A DNA stretch of 64,000 nucleotides, taken from contig NZ_QHKZ01000003.1 in assembly GCF_003194585.1 (NCBI RefSeq), positions 186,001 through 250,000 on the forward strand, given 5' to 3'. This stretch comes from Nocardioides daejeonensis. Lineage in GTDB: Bacteria; Actinomycetota; Actinomycetes; Propionibacteriales; Nocardioidaceae. The translations under genes and the position numbers were made by a program. Below are positions 8,607-16,964 of this stretch, piece by piece. A model generated the notes under the pieces. It did not search any database. It saw only the letters and a list, made by a program, of their open reading frames with translations, and had not been told where the DNA came from. Numbering within the stretch: position 1 is the stretch's first letter; each line of letters opens with the position of its first letter.

Positions 8607-9486
8607 CGGCACCCCAGCCACCGGCGACGAGCCCCTCGGTGATCGCCACGAACGCGTCCAGACCCAGGGCCTCGCCACGCAGCTGCGGATCCACGCCGGC
8701 CGCGCTCAGCGCCGACTCGATCGCCTCGGTGCCGCCGGCCAGCGGCCTGAGCGTGGCTCGCAGCGTCTTGCGCCGCTGCGCGAAGGCCGCGTCGACCACG
8801 GCGAACACCTGCTCCCGGCTCACCCGCTCCGACGGCACGGAGGTACGCCGTGTCCACGCCACCAGCCCCGAGTCGACGTTGGGCGCCGGCCAGAAGACGT
8901 TGCGACCGACCGCGCCCGCGCGGCGCACGTCGGCGAACCAGGCAGCCTTGACCGAAGGGACGCCGTACACCTTGGAGCCGGGGCGGGCGGCGAGCCGGTC
9001 GGCGACCTCGGCCTGCACCATCACCAGTCCCCGCTCCAGCGAGGGCAGCAGGGCGAGCAGGTGCAACAGCACCGGGACCGAGACGTTGTAGGGCAGGTTG
9101 GCGACCAGGGCGGTCGGCGGCGGGCCGGGGACCTCGGTGACGCGCAGCGCGTCGGCACGAACGAGAGAGAATTGGTCGGCCCGGGCGCCGGCGTACTCGC
9201 CGATGGTGCGCGGCAAGCGCGAGGCAAGGGTCTCGTCGATCTCGATCGCCACCACCTGTGCGGCCGCCCCCAGCAGCGCCAGCGTGAGCGAGCCGAGCCC
9301 CGGCCCCACCTCGACCACGACGTCCGCCGGGCCGATTCCCGAGTCGCGCACGATGCGGCGGACGGTGTTGGGATCGATGACGAAGTTCTGCCCCCGCTGC
9401 TTGGTGGGACGCAGGTCGAGCTCGGCTGCCAGGGCACGGACGTCTGCCGGCCCCAGGAGTCGGGGCTCGGCAGACGTCTCGGGCAT
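8599..9486 (-). CDS. rsmA: 16S rRNA (adenine1518/1519-N6) dimethyltransferase
   Basis: A 295-residue KsgA/RsmA protein that dimethylates two adjacent adenines in the 3' terminal hairpin of 16S rRNA. Visible features are [20 protein letters not shown] near the start, SAM motif [18 protein letters not shown], and the catalytic NLPYNVSVP motif. The ATG at 9486 begins [12 protein letters not shown]; an upstream in-frame extension lacks family similarity. It follows rpfB after 125 bp that hold a strong hairpin, and overlaps ispE. Confidence 0.95.
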   Translation of the reverse strand: MPETSAEPRLLGPADVRALAAELDLRPTKQRGQNFVIDPNTVRRIVRDSGIGPADVVVEVGPGLGSLTLALLGAAAQVVAIEIDETLASRLPRTIGEYAGARADQFSLVRADALRVTEVPGPPPTALVANLPYNVSVPVLLHLLALLPSLERGLVMVQAEVADRLAARPGSKVYGVPSVKAAWFADVRRAGAVGRNVFWPAPNVDSGLVAWTRRTSVPSERVSREQVFAVVDAAFAQRRKTLRATLRPLAGGTEAIESALSAAGVDPQLRGEALGLDAFVAITEGLVAGGWGADG

Positions 9487-9550
9487 GGGCTCAGGGTATC
9501 GGGCCGACGCCGACTGCCCCGATTCGGTGGCGCTCACCTCCCCAACGCAC

Positions 9551-9596
9551 GACGTCCTGCCAACTGGCTGCCGGAGCAGCCAAGTGGCAGGACGTC
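9551..9596 (-). terminator. 21-bp stem hairpin between rpfB and rsmA
   Basis: Arms 9551-9571 and 9576-9596 pair over 21 bp with two mismatches around a CGGA loop. There is no T-run on the minus strand after it. It could stop or attenuate rpfB transcription, or protect the rpfB mRNA 3' end, and would uncouple rpfB levels from rsmA. Confidence 0.6.
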
Positions 9597-9611
9597 GCGA
9601 GGGGTGAGAGG

Positions 9612-10739
9612 TCAGCGCAGGCCGAGGGCCGCGGAGCAAGCAGGCCACTGGCCCCAGCCCGAGCGCTGCTGCAGGATCGAGCCACGCTTGATCTGCTCGG
9701 CGCGGCTCGCCTGGTGCGGCAGCCCACTGCCGCCGACCGCGCGCCAGGTGGAGGCACTGAACTGGAGACCGCCGTAGTAGCCGTTGCCGGTGTTGGCTGC
9801 CCAGTTGCCGCCGGACTCGCACTGTGCGAGCCGGTCCCACACGGTGTTGCCCGGTGCGTAGTTGGTCGTCGCCGGACGCTCCTTGGTGCCTACCTTGACG
9901 ACCTTGTCGACCGACTTGCGCCGCACCGTCTGGTCGACGACCTTGCGCACCTGCAGCTCGCCGTTGTGGAAGACGAGGCGGTAGGTCACATCGCGCAGGC
10001 CCGTGCGTCCCTCGGTGAGCGTCGTGGACTCATCGGTGTACATCGACGCGTCCTTCCGCTCGACCGTCTGGAACGGGACCTGCTCGCCGGCAACATCCCG
10101 CTTCACGATCCGCACCTTCGTGACGGTGATGCTGTCGCCCTCTTCGAGAGTGGCGCCGAGCCTGGGCTTGACGATGTCGTCCTTGTCGACCTCCAGCTCG
10201 AGCTTCTCGAGCACGTCGGCCACGGTGAGACCCGCGACCTCCTTGACCACCTTGTCGCGGGCGCCGAACTTGATGGTCAGCTTCTTCGGAGTGGCCACCT
10301 CGAGCGCCAGGCCGTCACGACCGATGCTCGTGCTGCGGCTCGTGGAGAGGTCGGCACCGGCGTAACGGCGGCCCACCTCGGCGAGCGCACTGTTCACGTC
10401 GGTCGAGGTCACCCAGTAGGTGGCCTGCTTGCCGTCGACCGTCAACTCCAGGGGACGCGCGAACTTCACGGCGATCCTGGTGCCGTCGCTGATCTTCTCG
10501 TCCAGGCCCGGGAGGACGATGTCACGCTCCGTGACATCGATGCCTTCGCTCTCCAGCACGTCGCCGACCGTGGATCCCATCGTCGAGACCGTGCGCGACT
10601 CGCCGTCAACGCTCAGGTTGACCTCTTTGTTGAGCGAGGCGTACCCGGCGGTCGTGCCGACCACGGCCAGCAGGACTGCTGCGACGAGGGTGAAGAGAAG
10701 GGGCTTGCTCTTGGTGAGGCGTGCGAGTTGTGCGCGCAC
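9612..10739 (-). CDS. rpfB: Resuscitation-promoting factor RpfB
   Basis: A 375-residue secreted muralytic protein that cleaves peptidoglycan glycan strands and promotes growth resumption. An N-terminal membrane anchor ([20 protein letters not shown]) is followed by three DUF348 ubiquitin-like repeats ([47 protein letters not shown]), a G5 domain ([10 protein letters not shown] ... [10 protein letters not shown]) and the C-terminal lysozyme-like Rpf domain with the catalytic glutamate in [10 protein letters not shown]. The frame is open to 10787, but the GTG at 10739 has GGAG just upstream. tatD, rsmA and ispE flank it as in M. tuberculosis Rv1008-Rv1011. Confidence 0.95.
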   Translation of the reverse strand: MRAQLARLTKSKPLLFTLVAAVLLAVVGTTAGYASLNKEVNLSVDGESRTVSTMGSTVGDVLESEGIDVTERDIVLPGLDEKISDGTRIAVKFARPLELTVDGKQATYWVTSTDVNSALAEVGRRYAGADLSTSRSTSIGRDGLALEVATPKKLTIKFGARDKVVKEVAGLTVADVLEKLELEVDKDDIVKPRLGATLEEGDSITVTKVRIVKRDVAGEQVPFQTVERKDASMYTDESTTLTEGRTGLRDVTYRLVFHNGELQVRKVVDQTVRRKSVDKVVKVGTKERPATTNYAPGNTVWDRLAQCESGGNWAANTGNGYYGGLQFSASTWRAVGGSGLPHQASRAEQIKRGSILQQRSGWGQWPACSAALGLR

Positions 10740-10861
10740 AAGTCTCCAGACGTAGAAATTCCCGGGCCTCGGGGCCTTCAGCGGCACCCCGGTAGGGGCG
10801 GTGCTGGAGGCAGGTGAAGCATGCCGATCCCGGCCAACAGTCGTCGACCCTAGGCGGGCCT

Positions 10862-10936
10862 GCTTGCTCCGTGCAAGCCGACGAGATCGGGCTCACGCTC
10901 ACTTGCTAGCTAATCTGCTTGCAAAAGCAAGCAGAT
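10862..10936 (-). promoter_or_regulatory. Structured leader upstream of rpfB
   Basis: Two hairpins stand upstream of rpfB: ATCTGCTTGC / GCAAGCAGAT (10913-10936, perfect 10-bp stem, AAAA loop on the plus strand) and GCTTGC / GCAAGC (10862-10878). A further GCTCAC / GTGAGC pairing spans them. The rpf genes of other actinobacteria carry leader RNAs (ydaO c-di-AMP type in Streptomyces), but I cannot match this one to that consensus. The rest of 10788-11000 shows nothing else I can name. Confidence 0.4.
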
Positions 10937-11000
10937 CGGGGTTGGTGAGCGCCCGCAAGCAGGCACGAGCCCCACCCCGTCGACTACGCGCGTTTCACAC

Positions 11001-11158
11001 CTCGAGTACGCGCATATTGCACCCCGAGTGCGCGCATATTGCACCCCGAGTGCGCGCATATTGCACCCCGAGTGCGCGCATATTGCACCTCGAGCGCAAC
11101 TCAACCTGTCGTTTGCGCGAACTCGACCCTTCGTTTGCGCGAACTCGGCGGCGGGGCG
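11001..11158. repeat. 22-bp tandem repeat array, two opposed arms
   Basis: Four copies with core GCGCATATTGCACC start at 11010, 11032, 11054 and 11076, exactly 22 bp apart. They are followed by about three copies in the opposite sense with core GCGCGAACTCG at 11094 (one base shorter), 11115 and 11137. Reversed, the second arm aligns with the first through CGAGT.CGCGCA.AT.GC, so both belong to one family. The last copy ends 1 bp from the tatD stop codon. The same family recurs at 51951-52132. Confidence 0.85.
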
Positions 11159-11159
11159 G

Positions 11160-12038
11160 CTACCAGTTGCCGTAGACGCGCGTGGTGTTCGCCTCGATCG
11201 CCCGACAGAGCTCGGCCAGGTCGACCCCGGCGACGTCGCTCATCACCCGCACGGTCAGCGGCACCAGGTAGGGCGCGTTGGGGCGGCCGCGGAAAGGGTG
11301 CGGAGTCAGGAACGGCGCATCGGTCTCGACCAGCATCCGGTCGACCGGGGTGATCGCCAGCGCCTCCCGCAACGGGGCGGCGTTCTTGAAGGTGACGGTG
11401 CCGGCGAAGCTCAGGTGGGCTCCAGCGTCGAGACACCGGCGCGCGAAGTCGGCGTCGCCGCTGAAGCAGTGCATCACCCAGTGCTCCGGGGCGCCTTCGT
11501 CGAGCACGATCCGCAGCACGTCCTCATGCGCGTCGCGGTCGTGGATGGTCAGCGTCTTGCCCAGCCTCTTCGCGATCCCGATGTGCTCGCGGAACGACTC
11601 CTCCTGCACGCCACGACCCTCGGGGCCGGTCCTGAAGTAGTCGAGGCCGGTCTCCCCCACCGCGCGTACGACGTCCCGTCCGGCGAGCTCCTCGATCTCG
11701 GCCAGTGCCGCATCCAGCTCGCCGGTAGCGGCGAGGCGCGGCGCCTCGTTGGGGTGCAGCGCAACGGCGGCGACAAGCTCCGGATGCCGCTCGGCCGCCT
11801 GCACCGCCCAGCGGGCACCGGGCAGGTCACATCCGACCTGCACGATCCGGTGCACGCCCACTGCCGTCGCGGCGGCGAGGGCTTCAGCGACACCGACCTC
11901 GCCGTCACCGTCGCCGATGTCGAGGTGGCAGTGGTTGTCGGTCACCGGATGCGGAAGCGGCTCGGGCGTGGGGGGTCGGGACAGGTCGCGCCGGCCGCCG
12001 TTCTCCGCCACCTCCGAGCGCCGCCGTGGAGCGGTCAC
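11160..12038 (-). CDS. tatD: TatD family metal-dependent DNase
   Basis: A 292-residue TIM-barrel hydrolase of the TatD family (3'-5' exonuclease activity in characterised members). The metal-binding start VTDNHCHLDIGDG, the GETGLDYF segment, the HDRDAHED motif, HCFSGDADFA and the late ETDAPFLTPHPFRG are all present. The GTG at 12038 forms a GTGA overlap with the preceding hydrolase stop; this gives an N-terminal extension of about 30 residues before the barrel, so a later start is possible. In M. tuberculosis metG lies just upstream; here a hydrolase is found instead. Confidence 0.9.
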   Translation of the reverse strand: MTAPRRRSEVAENGGRRDLSRPPTPEPLPHPVTDNHCHLDIGDGDGEVGVAEALAAATAVGVHRIVQVGCDLPGARWAVQAAERHPELVAAVALHPNEAPRLAATGELDAALAEIEELAGRDVVRAVGETGLDYFRTGPEGRGVQEESFREHIGIAKRLGKTLTIHDRDAHEDVLRIVLDEGAPEHWVMHCFSGDADFARRCLDAGAHLSFAGTVTFKNAAPLREALAITPVDRMLVETDAPFLTPHPFRGRPNAPYLVPLTVRVMSDVAGVDLAELCRAIEANTTRVYGNW

Positions 12039-12874
12039 GCGCCGCCGGCCCGGGCGATGATGGCCTGTGCGAGTCGCGCCGGCTCCTCGTCGGGGATCCA
12101 GTGGCTGACTCCCTCCAGGACCTCCAGCCGGTAAGGACCGGTGACGTAGCGCTCCGTGAGCTCGGCGCCCTTGCGGCCCAGCGCGATGTCCCCCGTGCTC
12201 CAGACCAGGGTGGTCGGCACCTTCACCTTCCGGCTGCCGGTCCGCAGATCGCTGAGCGGCAGTGCGCGATACCACCCCAGCCCACCGCGCAGCGCTCCGT
12301 CCGCGACGATCTCCTCACGGAAGGTGGCAACCATCTCGCGCGTCATCCCGGCACGGCGCAACGCCCCCTCCATGAGCGCGGGGCGTCGCACCGCCGCCGT
12401 CTCGACGACCTTGGGGACGTTGAAGAGCAGCATGTACCAGGACTTCAGCGCCTGGGTGCTGCGCACCATCGAAGCCAGGAAGGCACCGGGATGCGGCACC
12501 GAGACGGCGGTCAGCGAGCTGACGAGGTCAGGGCGCTCGGCCGCGACCGCCCAGGCGACCACCGATCCCCAGTCGTGCCCGACGAGGTGGACGGGGCTGC
12601 CGATCCGCTCCACCAGTGCGACGATGTCGTCGCGCAGTTCCTCGACGCGGTAAGGACGCCGTCCCCGAGGCCTGGCTCCGGGCGAGTAGCCGCGCTGGTC
12701 GGGGGCATAGGTGCGCATCCCGGCCGCGTGCAGGTGCTCGGAGACCTTGCTCCACGAGGTCGCCCGCTGCGGGAAGCCGTGCAGGAGCACCACCGGGGCG
12801 CCGTCGACCGGACCCGCGTCGATCACGCCGAACGTGAGGCCGGCACGGGTGAAGCTGTCGATCCGATCAGTCAT
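12035..12874 (-). CDS. Alpha/beta hydrolase (epoxide hydrolase-like)
   Basis: A 279-residue alpha/beta hydrolase. VVLLHGFPQRATSW carries the oxyanion HG motif, HLVGHDWGSVVAW (about residues 96-108) places an aspartate at the nucleophile elbow as in epoxide and haloalkane hydrolases, and the catalytic histidine is in EGVSHWIPDEEP near the end. The substrate is unknown. The ATG at 12874 opens MTDRIDSFTRAGLTF; the gene is 7 bp after rsmI and overlaps tatD by 4 bp, so the three are one transcript. Confidence 0.88.
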   Translation of the reverse strand: MTDRIDSFTRAGLTFGVIDAGPVDGAPVVLLHGFPQRATSWSKVSEHLHAAGMRTYAPDQRGYSPGARPRGRRPYRVEELRDDIVALVERIGSPVHLVGHDWGSVVAWAVAAERPDLVSSLTAVSVPHPGAFLASMVRSTQALKSWYMLLFNVPKVVETAAVRRPALMEGALRRAGMTREMVATFREEIVADGALRGGLGWYRALPLSDLRTGSRKVKVPTTLVWSTGDIALGRKGAELTERYVTGPYRLEVLEGVSHWIPDEEPARLAQAIIARAGGA

Positions 12875-12881
12875 GTCGTCA

Positions 12882-13730
12882 CTACCTATCCTTGTGTACG
12901 GCGTCGTAGACCTCGCGCTTGGGCACACCCGCGCGACGTGCCACCTCGGCGATCGCGTCCTTGCTGCGCAGGCCGTCCTCGGTGAGCTCGGCGACCAGGC
13001 GGCGCCACTCCTCAGGGTCGTCTCCCACCTCCGCGACGGGCTCGGCGCCGCTGACAACGAGGGTGACCTCACCGCGTACGCCGTCGCCCGCCCACGCGGT
13101 GAGCTCGCTCAGCGTGCCGCGGCGTACCTCTTCGTGGGTCTTCGTGAGCTCGCGGCAGACGGCGCCCTGGCGCCCGCCGCCGAACGCCTCCGCCATCGCG
13201 GCGAGCGTCGCCTCCGTGCGGTGCGGCGCCTCGAAGAAGACCATCGTGCGCAGCTCCTTCACCAGCTCCGCGAGCCGGCGGGCCCGCTCACCCTGCTTGC
13301 GCGGCAAGAAGCCCTCGAAGCAGAAGCGGTCGACCGGAAGGCCACTGACAGCCAGGGCAGACAGCACCGCGCTGGGACCGGGCACCGAGGTGACCGTGAT
13401 GTCGTGGACGACCGCGGCCGCGACCAGCCTGAAGCCCGGGTCCGAGACGCTGGGCATCCCCGCATCGGTGACCAGCAGCACCCGCTCGCCCTCCAGGAGC
13501 GCCTCGACGAGCGACGGCGTACGGGCGGACTCGTTGCCCTCGAAGTAGGAGACCACGCGACCAGTCGGGGTCACCCCCAGCTCACCGCAGAGCCGGCGGA
13601 GGCGGCGGGTGTCCTCCGCGGCCACCAGGTCGGCCGACGCAAGCTCCGCGGCCAGACGCGCGGAGGCGTCCTCGACCCGCCCGATCGGGGTGGCGGCCAA
13701 CACCAGGACGCCGGGCTCGGTGGTAGTCAC
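12882..13730 (-). CDS. rsmI: 16S rRNA (cytidine1402-2'-O)-methyltransferase
   Basis: A 282-residue tetrapyrrole-methylase-fold enzyme that 2'-O-methylates C1402 of 16S rRNA. Features are LVLAATPIGRVEDASARL at the start, AAEDTRRLRRL, the ligand loop LLVTDAGMPSVSDPGFRLV, VPGPSAVLSAL and FEAPHRTEATLAAMAEAFG. The start is GTG (VTTTEPGVL) at 13730; the longer open frame upstream is low-complexity and not conserved. The C-terminus RAGVPKREVYDAVHK is the usual end. It is divergent from the ScyD-like gene. Confidence 0.93.
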   Translation of the reverse strand: MTTTEPGVLVLAATPIGRVEDASARLAAELASADLVAAEDTRRLRRLCGELGVTPTGRVVSYFEGNESARTPSLVEALLEGERVLLVTDAGMPSVSDPGFRLVAAAVVHDITVTSVPGPSAVLSALAVSGLPVDRFCFEGFLPRKQGERARRLAELVKELRTMVFFEAPHRTEATLAAMAEAFGGGRQGAVCRELTKTHEEVRRGTLSELTAWAGDGVRGEVTLVVSGAEPVAEVGDDPEEWRRLVAELTEDGLRSKDAIAEVARRAGVPKREVYDAVHKDR

Positions 13731-13959
13731 CCGCCGATCATCGCAGAACGCACGGTGGGTCGAGCCGGCTACCGCAGCCGAGGCGGACCGGACGGCCCGA
13801 ACTCCGGGCCGTGACGGCCAGGACAGCCTGGGACACGTGCCCCGGCATGGTTGGGCGCGGTCCCGACGCAGGATCCCCAAGAGAGGGCATGTTGGCCGCC
13901 GGCCCGCGCGCCTAGCGTCGACGGGCAGGGCCGATCCGGGCCCGGTTGGAGGTGGAGAA

Positions 13960-15090
13960 GTGAAGAAGAAGCAGTGGACCCGCAGCGGTCCTGTGGGCGT
14001 CGTGGCCGTCGGCTTGGCCGGTGCGCTCGCCCTGTCGACCCAGAGTACGGCGGCACCCGGCGATCCGTCGGCAGCATCCGCGGCGCGACCCCGGCACAGC
14101 GTGGTGGTGTCCGGGCTCGACAACCCGCGCCAGCTCACGGCGCTGCCCGGCGGCAAGCTGCTGGTCGCCGAAGCTGGCCACGGCGCGAGCGACCCCTCGG
14201 CCTGCGTCGGCGAGGGCGAGGAGGTGCAGTGCGTGGGCAACACCGGACGGGTCAGCGTGGTGGACGCCCGGGGCAGGCGGCGCACCGTGATGAGCGACCT
14301 GCTCTCCGCGGCCGGGCCTGACGGCTCGTTCGCCGTCGGCAGCGACGGTGCGGCGAAGGTCGGCTCGACCGTCTACTCGATCATCACCTGGGGCCCGCCG
14401 GAGATGTTCCCCGACGGCGTCTCGGGCAAGCAGTCCGGCAAGCTGCTGCGCACGACCAGGAGCGGAGGCACGAAGGTCCTGGCCGACGTCTCCGCCTACG
14501 AGTTCGCGCACGACGTCGACGGCGAGGGCGTCGAGAGCAACCCCTACGCCGTGCTCGCCCTCGGCAAGGACAGGCTCCTGGTGGCCGACGCTGCCGGCGA
14601 CTACATCGCCAAGGTCGACCGCAAGGGCAAAGTGCGGGTCTGGGCGAAGATGAAGGAGTACGGAAAGAAGGTCGACGCCGTACCCACCACGCTCACCGAG
14701 GGCCCGGACGGGAAGGTCTACGTCGGCGAGCTGCACTCGGAGCTGCCCGGCAAGGCCCGGGTCTGGCGTTACAGCCGCACGGGCAAGCCGCTGAGGTCCT
14801 GGAAGGGGTTCACCACCGTCACTGGTGTCGCGGTGGCCAAGGACGGCACGCTGTATGTCTCCGAGCTCTTCGGCGGGGACTGCAGCTTCGATCAGATCCC
14901 CACCTGCTTCCCGGGACGCGTGGTCCGGGTCAAGCCCAACGGCAAGCGCACCAGCATCGCGGTGCCGTTCCCGGCCGGCGTCGCTGTGCAGGGCAAGAAG
15001 GTCTACGTCAACGCGTTCTCGGTCTCTCCCTCCACCGGGTTCGCGGGCGAGGCGAGCGCCTCCGGCCAGATCTGGCGGATCTTCCGGTAG
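13960..15090 (+). CDS. Secreted ScyD/ScyE-like beta-propeller protein
   Basis: A 376-residue exported protein. It starts MKKKQWTRSGPVGVVAVGLA with a signal peptide ending near STAAPGD. The body has NHL-like propeller blades, for example SGLDNPRQLTALPGGKLLVA, LTEGPDGKVYVGELHSELPG and TGVAVAKDGTLYVSELFGGD, the pattern of the ScyD/ScyE family. The GTG at 13960 follows GGAGGTGGAG; the frame is open further upstream inside rsmI's promoter region. No catalytic residues can be assigned. ScyD/ScyE act in scytonemin synthesis in cyanobacteria, but the actinobacterial members have no known role. Confidence 0.8.
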   Translation: MKKKQWTRSGPVGVVAVGLAGALALSTQSTAAPGDPSAASAARPRHSVVVSGLDNPRQLTALPGGKLLVAEAGHGASDPSACVGEGEEVQCVGNTGRVSVVDARGRRRTVMSDLLSAAGPDGSFAVGSDGAAKVGSTVYSIITWGPPEMFPDGVSGKQSGKLLRTTRSGGTKVLADVSAYEFAHDVDGEGVESNPYAVLALGKDRLLVADAAGDYIAKVDRKGKVRVWAKMKEYGKKVDAVPTTLTEGPDGKVYVGELHSELPGKARVWRYSRTGKPLRSWKGFTTVTGVAVAKDGTLYVSELFGGDCSFDQIPTCFPGRVVRVKPNGKRTSIAVPFPAGVAVQGKKVYVNAFSVSPSTGFAGEASASGQIWRIFR

Positions 15091-15151
15091 CAACGTCGTC
15101 GGGCAGCGACGTGCCCACAGCCCCGTTGGCCTCCTTCTATAGGGTGCCGAC

Positions 15152-16804
15152 GTGGGAGCGGACCTGAGGACACGCGAGCGCGCGGCCCGGCTGGGAGTCG
15201 ATCCTGACCGGGCCGCGCCACGTGACGCCCTCGTCGCCTGGGGCGTCGGCATCGGCCTCACCCTCTTCGCGTTCTTCCTGCGGGTGTGGAAGCTCGGCAG
15301 GCCCGCCGAGTTCGAGTTCGACGAGACGTACTACGCCAAGGACGCCTGGTCGATGCTCAACCACGGCTACGTCCGCAAGTACGTCGAGGACGCCAACGAC
15401 AAGATCCTCGACGGCAAGGTCACCGGGATCTGGACCGACGACCCGTCGATGGTCGTCCACCCCGAGGCCGGCAAGTGGCTGATCGCGCTCGGCGAGCACT
15501 TCTTCGGGATGACGCCCTTCGGGTGGCGGATCTCCGCCGCGGTGGTCGGCTCACTGATGGTGCTGGTGATGTTCCGGCTGCTGCTGCGCCTGACCGGCTC
15601 ACTGCTGCTGGCGATCTTCGGCTCGCTGCTGCTGACCTTCGACGGCATGCAGCTGGTGCTCTCCCGGCTCGCGTTGCTCGACATCTTCGTGGCGTTCTGG
15701 CTGGTCTGCGCGGTGGCCGCTCTGGTGAGCGACCGGGACTGGACCAGGCGGCGGATGGCGGGGGCGGCGTACGACGGGGCGTGGGGGCCGCTGCGGGGGC
15801 TGTGGTTCCGGCCCTGGCGGCTGGTGGCCGGGATCTGCTTCGGGCTGGCCATCGCGACGAAGTGGAGCGCGGCGTACCCGCTCGCGGCCTTCGGGCTGCT
15901 GGTCTGGTTCTGGGACGCCGGCGCGCGCCGCCGGCTGGGCGTGCGGAACGCCGTCTGGCGGTCGGCGCTGGTGGACGCGGCGCCCGCGTTCGTCCATCTC
16001 GTGGTGGTCGCGGCGCTCGTCTACGTGGCGTCGTGGGGAGGGTGGCTGGCCAACGTCGGACAGTACGAGAAACACCTCTCCTCCACGCAGTACACGGGCT
16101 TCGTGAAGGAGGCGCCGGACTGCAAGCACGTGACCGACGACGATGCGACCTGGCCGACGGCGAAGGAGCCGGATGCGCACGGGCCGGCCGAGATCGTGCA
16201 GTCCCTGAGGTCGCTCTGGTACTACCACCAGGACCTCTACACGTTCCACACCCACTACCTGAACTGCTCGACGCACACCTACCAGTCCGACCCGCGGGGG
16301 TGGCTGCTGGTGAACCGTCCGGTCGGCGTCAACGTCGAGAACGACATCAAGCCGGGCACGCAGGGGTGCCAGGCAGACCCCGACTCACACTGCCTGCGCG
16401 AGGTGCTGTTGATCGGCACCCCGCTGCTCTGGTGGGGAGGGGCGATTGCGCTTATCGCCGCCGTAGTGCTGTGGATCGGCCGCCGGGACTGGCGCTACGG
16501 GTTGGCCGTGGTGGGAGCACTCGCGATGTGGTGGCCCTGGGAGCTCAACGACACGCGACCCATCTTCAGCTTCTATGCCTCCGCGATCCTGCCGTTCCTG
16601 GTGATCGCGCTGACGCTCCTCGCCGGCGCCCTGCTGGGCCCGGACCGCGAGCCCTCGACCCGGCGGACGATCGGCACCATCGTCGCCGGCTCGTTCCTGG
16701 TGCTGGTCACCTTGAACTTCGCCTGGTTCTGGCCGATCTGGACCAACGGCCTCCTCACCCACTCCGAGTGGCTCGACCGGATCTGGTTCTCCCGCTGGAT
16801 CTAG
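15152..16804 (+). CDS. pmt: Polyprenol-phosphate-mannose--protein mannosyltransferase
   Basis: A 550-residue GT39 membrane enzyme that O-mannosylates exported proteins during Sec export, using polyprenyl-phosphomannose. The conserved Asp-Glu pair is in EFEFDETYYAKDAWSML (about residues 51-67), and VHPEAGKWLIALGEHFFG is the second loop motif. About ten hydrophobic spans follow. The GTG at 15152 gives the usual length (M. tuberculosis Rv1002c is similar). The position next to rsmI matches that genome. A repeat array starts 10 bp after its stop. Confidence 0.93.
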   Translation: MGADLRTRERAARLGVDPDRAAPRDALVAWGVGIGLTLFAFFLRVWKLGRPAEFEFDETYYAKDAWSMLNHGYVRKYVEDANDKILDGKVTGIWTDDPSMVVHPEAGKWLIALGEHFFGMTPFGWRISAAVVGSLMVLVMFRLLLRLTGSLLLAIFGSLLLTFDGMQLVLSRLALLDIFVAFWLVCAVAALVSDRDWTRRRMAGAAYDGAWGPLRGLWFRPWRLVAGICFGLAIATKWSAAYPLAAFGLLVWFWDAGARRRLGVRNAVWRSALVDAAPAFVHLVVVAALVYVASWGGWLANVGQYEKHLSSTQYTGFVKEAPDCKHVTDDDATWPTAKEPDAHGPAEIVQSLRSLWYYHQDLYTFHTHYLNCSTHTYQSDPRGWLLVNRPVGVNVENDIKPGTQGCQADPDSHCLREVLLIGTPLLWWGGAIALIAAVVLWIGRRDWRYGLAVVGALAMWWPWELNDTRPIFSFYASAILPFLVIALTLLAGALLGPDREPSTRRTIGTIVAGSFLVLVTLNFAWFWPIWTNGLLTHSEWLDRIWFSRWI

Positions 16805-16814
16805 CGCGCCGAGG

Positions 16815-16964
16815 CGCCACTTCCAGCACGTTGAGACGCCACTTCCAGCACGTTGAGGCGCCACTTCCAGCCGATTCTCCTGGGTACGCCGGCACGAAAG
16901 TGGCTACTCGCGGTGCTGAAGTTGGCGTTTCGACGTGCTGGAAGTGGCTACTCGACGGTCAGGA
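16815..16964. repeat. 22-bp tandem repeat array between convergent pmt and metB
   Basis: Copies with core CGCCACTTCCAG start at 16815, 16837 and 16859. After an 18-bp spacer, copies in the opposite sense begin at 16899, 16921 and 16943 (core TGGCGTTTCGACGTGCTGGA or variants). All steps within an arm are exactly 22 bp. The last copy runs over the metB stop codon (16959-16961). The two arms could fold into a long hairpin and may serve as a two-way terminator. Confidence 0.85.

Noticed and set aside
11001..11158. CRISPR array
   Set aside because: The 22-bp units follow one another with no unique spacers and no cas genes are present in the window.
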